Below, one piece after another: positions 62,649 to 64,000 of a stretch of 64,000 nt of DNA (the first letter of the stretch is position 1; each line of letters starts with the position of its first letter). Source of the stretch: Sphingomonas crocodyli. GTDB taxonomy: Bacteria; Pseudomonadota; Alphaproteobacteria; Sphingomonadales; Sphingomonadaceae. The stretch is from contig NZ_SACN01000001.1 of assembly GCF_004005865.1 (NCBI RefSeq), positions 2,232,001-2,296,000 of the forward strand. Reading direction: 5' to 3'. A program made the position numbers and the translations under genes. Under the pieces are notes generated by a model. It was given only the letters and a program-made list of their open reading frames with translations. It had not been told where the DNA came from and did no database searches.

Positions 62649-64000
62649 CCGCCACGCCCGAATGGTGGCGCGGCGCCGTCCTCTACCAAGTCTATCCCCG
62701 CTCCTTTCAGGACACGACCGGCGACGGGATCGGCGATCTGAAGGGGATTACCCGCCGGCTCGATCATATTGCATCGCTCGGCGTCGACGCGGTCTGGATC
62801 TCGCCCTTCTTCAAATCACCGATGGCGGACATGGGCTATGACGTGTCCGATTACCGCGACGTCGACCCGATGTTCGGAACGCTCGCCGATTTCGACGCGC
62901 TGCTCGCCCGTGCGCACGAACTGGGGCTGAAGATCATCATCGATCAGGTGCTCAGCCACTGTTCGGATCAGCACGCCTGGTTCAGGGAAAGCCGCACCGA
63001 TCGCACAAATCCCAAGGCCGACTGGTATGTCTGGGCCGATCCCAAGCCCGACGGCACCGCGCCCAATAACTGGCTGTCGATTTTCGGCGGCCCGGCGTGG
63101 GAGTGGGACGGGACGCGCATGCAATATTACATGCACAGTTTCCTGACGTCGCAGCCGGACTTCAACTTCCATAACCCGGAGGTTCAGGACGCGCTGCTCG
63201 ATACGATCCGCTTCTGGCTCGATCGCGGGGTCGATGGCTTCCGGCTCGATGCCTGCAACCATTATTTCCACGACATCGCCCTGCGCGACAATCCGCCCGC
63301 GCCGATGTCCAGCGCGCACGACATCCAGCAGAGCAACCCTTACGGTTTTCAGGAGCATCTCTACGACAAGACCCAGCCCGAAAATGTCGCCTTCCTGAAG
63401 CGTATCCGCGCGCTGCTGGAGGAATATCCGGGCACCGTTGCAGTCGGCGAGGTTGGCGATGGCGAACAGTCGCCCAAAACGGTTGGCCTCTACACATCGG
63501 GCGGCGACACGCTGCATCTTGCCTATACGTTCGACCTGTTCGGCACCGAATTCAGCGGCCGATATTTCCGCGATACGGTCGAGAAATTCGAGGCCGAGAC
63601 CGCCGACGGATGGGTATGCTGGGCGCTCTCCAACCATGATGTGATGCGCCACGTCAGCCGCTTCGCGCAGCCCGGCGACGATCCCGATCAGATCGCACGC
63701 CTCGCCATCGCGATCCTCGTCGCGCTAAAGGGCACGATTTGCCTCTATCAGGGCGAGGAACTGGCGCTGCCCGAAGCCGAACTGGCGTTTGAGGATTTGC
63801 GCGATCCCTATGGCATCCGCTTCTGGCCGGCCTTCAAGGGCCGCGACGGCTGCCGTACGCCGATGCCGTGGGAGGCTGGAGAGGCACAGGCGGGCTTTTC
63901 GACCGGCAAGCCGTGGCTCCCTATTCCGGATGCGCATCGCGATCGGTCTGTCGATGTTCAGAGTACCGATCCCGCTTCCATCCTCGCCATCTACCGCAAG
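62645..64000 (+). CDS. GH13 alpha-glucosidase, partial
   Basis: 452 residues are present and the frame is open at the window end. It starts MTATPEWWRGAVLYQVYPRS and has the GH13 motifs DGFRLDACNHYF (nucleophile D202), VGEVGDG (E269) and SNHDVMRH (H331-D332). This arrangement is that of oligosaccharide-cleaving alpha-glucosidases (GH13_23/17 type) rather than branching or debranching enzymes. The ATG overlaps the glgX stop (ATGA). It would finish glycogen or maltodextrin breakdown to glucose. Sucrose or trehalose specificity cannot be excluded. Confidence 0.92.
   Translation, partial: MTATPEWWRGAVLYQVYPRSFQDTTGDGIGDLKGITRRLDHIASLGVDAVWISPFFKSPMADMGYDVSDYRDVDPMFGTLADFDALLARAHELGLKIIIDQVLSHCSDQHAWFRESRTDRTNPKADWYVWADPKPDGTAPNNWLSIFGGPAWEWDGTRMQYYMHSFLTSQPDFNFHNPEVQDALLDTIRFWLDRGVDGFRLDACNHYFHDIALRDNPPAPMSSAHDIQQSNPYGFQEHLYDKTQPENVAFLKRIRALLEEYPGTVAVGEVGDGEQSPKTVGLYTSGGDTLHLAYTFDLFGTEFSGRYFRDTVEKFEAETADGWVCWALSNHDVMRHVSRFAQPGDDPDQIARLAIAILVALKGTICLYQGEELALPEAELAFEDLRDPYGIRFWPAFKGRDGCRTPMPWEAGEAQAGFSTGKPWLPIPDAHRDRSVDVQSTDPASILAIYRK

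Overview
The window reads as chromosome of a high-GC alphaproteobacterium, most likely a sphingomonad (Sphingomonadales). This is inferred from several things together: dense, GC-rich genes with many ATGA/GTGA/TTGA stop-start overlaps, an rpoH with the RpoH box, a chpT phosphotransferase next to a single che operon, a CCA-encoded tRNA-Met, and short GC-rich palindromic intergenic repeats. Both ends cut a gene: mccB/liuB on the left (3' end missing) and a GH13 alpha-glucosidase on the right (3' end missing).

Layout. 1-5.3 kb: leucine/isovalerate catabolism (liuB, liuA) facing a LysR regulator, then a secreted M3 dipeptidyl carboxypeptidase and tRNA-Glu. 5.4-14.4 kb: an accessory catabolic region holding a small lipoprotein, an operon of SDR, acyl-CoA synthetase and a tandem-DUF3237 protein, two small secreted proteins, an acyl-CoA dehydrogenase/class II aldolase pair, and a divergent D-aminoacylase-like amidohydrolase with a flavin-fold stress protein. 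14.4-18 kb: an S41 peptidase and retropepsin-like pair, then fhs. 18-20.7 kb: a cupin-MFS-TetR operon behind a palindromic operator candidate. 20.9-26.7 kb: tRNA-Met, DUF3775, kup, a dienelactone hydrolase, and the rRNA-modification genes rluE and rlmJ, which are bracketed by two copies of a composite palindromic repeat. 27-32.4 kb: ald, a flavoprotein dehydrogenase, recJ and ampD. 32.4-38.3 kb: a chemotaxis operon (chpT, cheA, cheW, cheY, cheB, cheR) with no receptor gene. 38.4-46.3 kb: a JAMM peptidase, rluD, rpoH, a barrel protein, mtgA, a polytopic membrane protein and a hybrid histidine kinase. 46.5-52.4 kb: an arginine succinyltransferase (AST) operon with two AstA paralogues and an M20 hydrolase. 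52.4-53.2 kb: a sulfotransferase. 53.4-64 kb: a tightly coupled glycogen operon, glgP-glgB-glgC-glgA-glgX plus alpha-glucosidase.

How the genes work together. The glycogen operon holds synthesis (glgC, glgA, glgB) and breakdown (glgP, glgX, glucosidase) in one transcription unit. The AST genes convert arginine through succinylarginine towards glutamate; the aminotransferase (AstC) and a standard AstE are absent here, and an M20 hydrolase sits at the end of the operon. The che operon contains the core signalling proteins; ChpT normally belongs to the CckA-CtrA relay, so its position links motility signalling and cell-cycle signalling at least by location.

No phage, insertion sequence, CRISPR array or integrase was recognised. 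The most unusual points are a CTG start inferred for glgB, a CheA carrying a degenerate C-terminal receiver, the AST variant, the operator-like palindromes, and several families of palindromic intergenic repeats.
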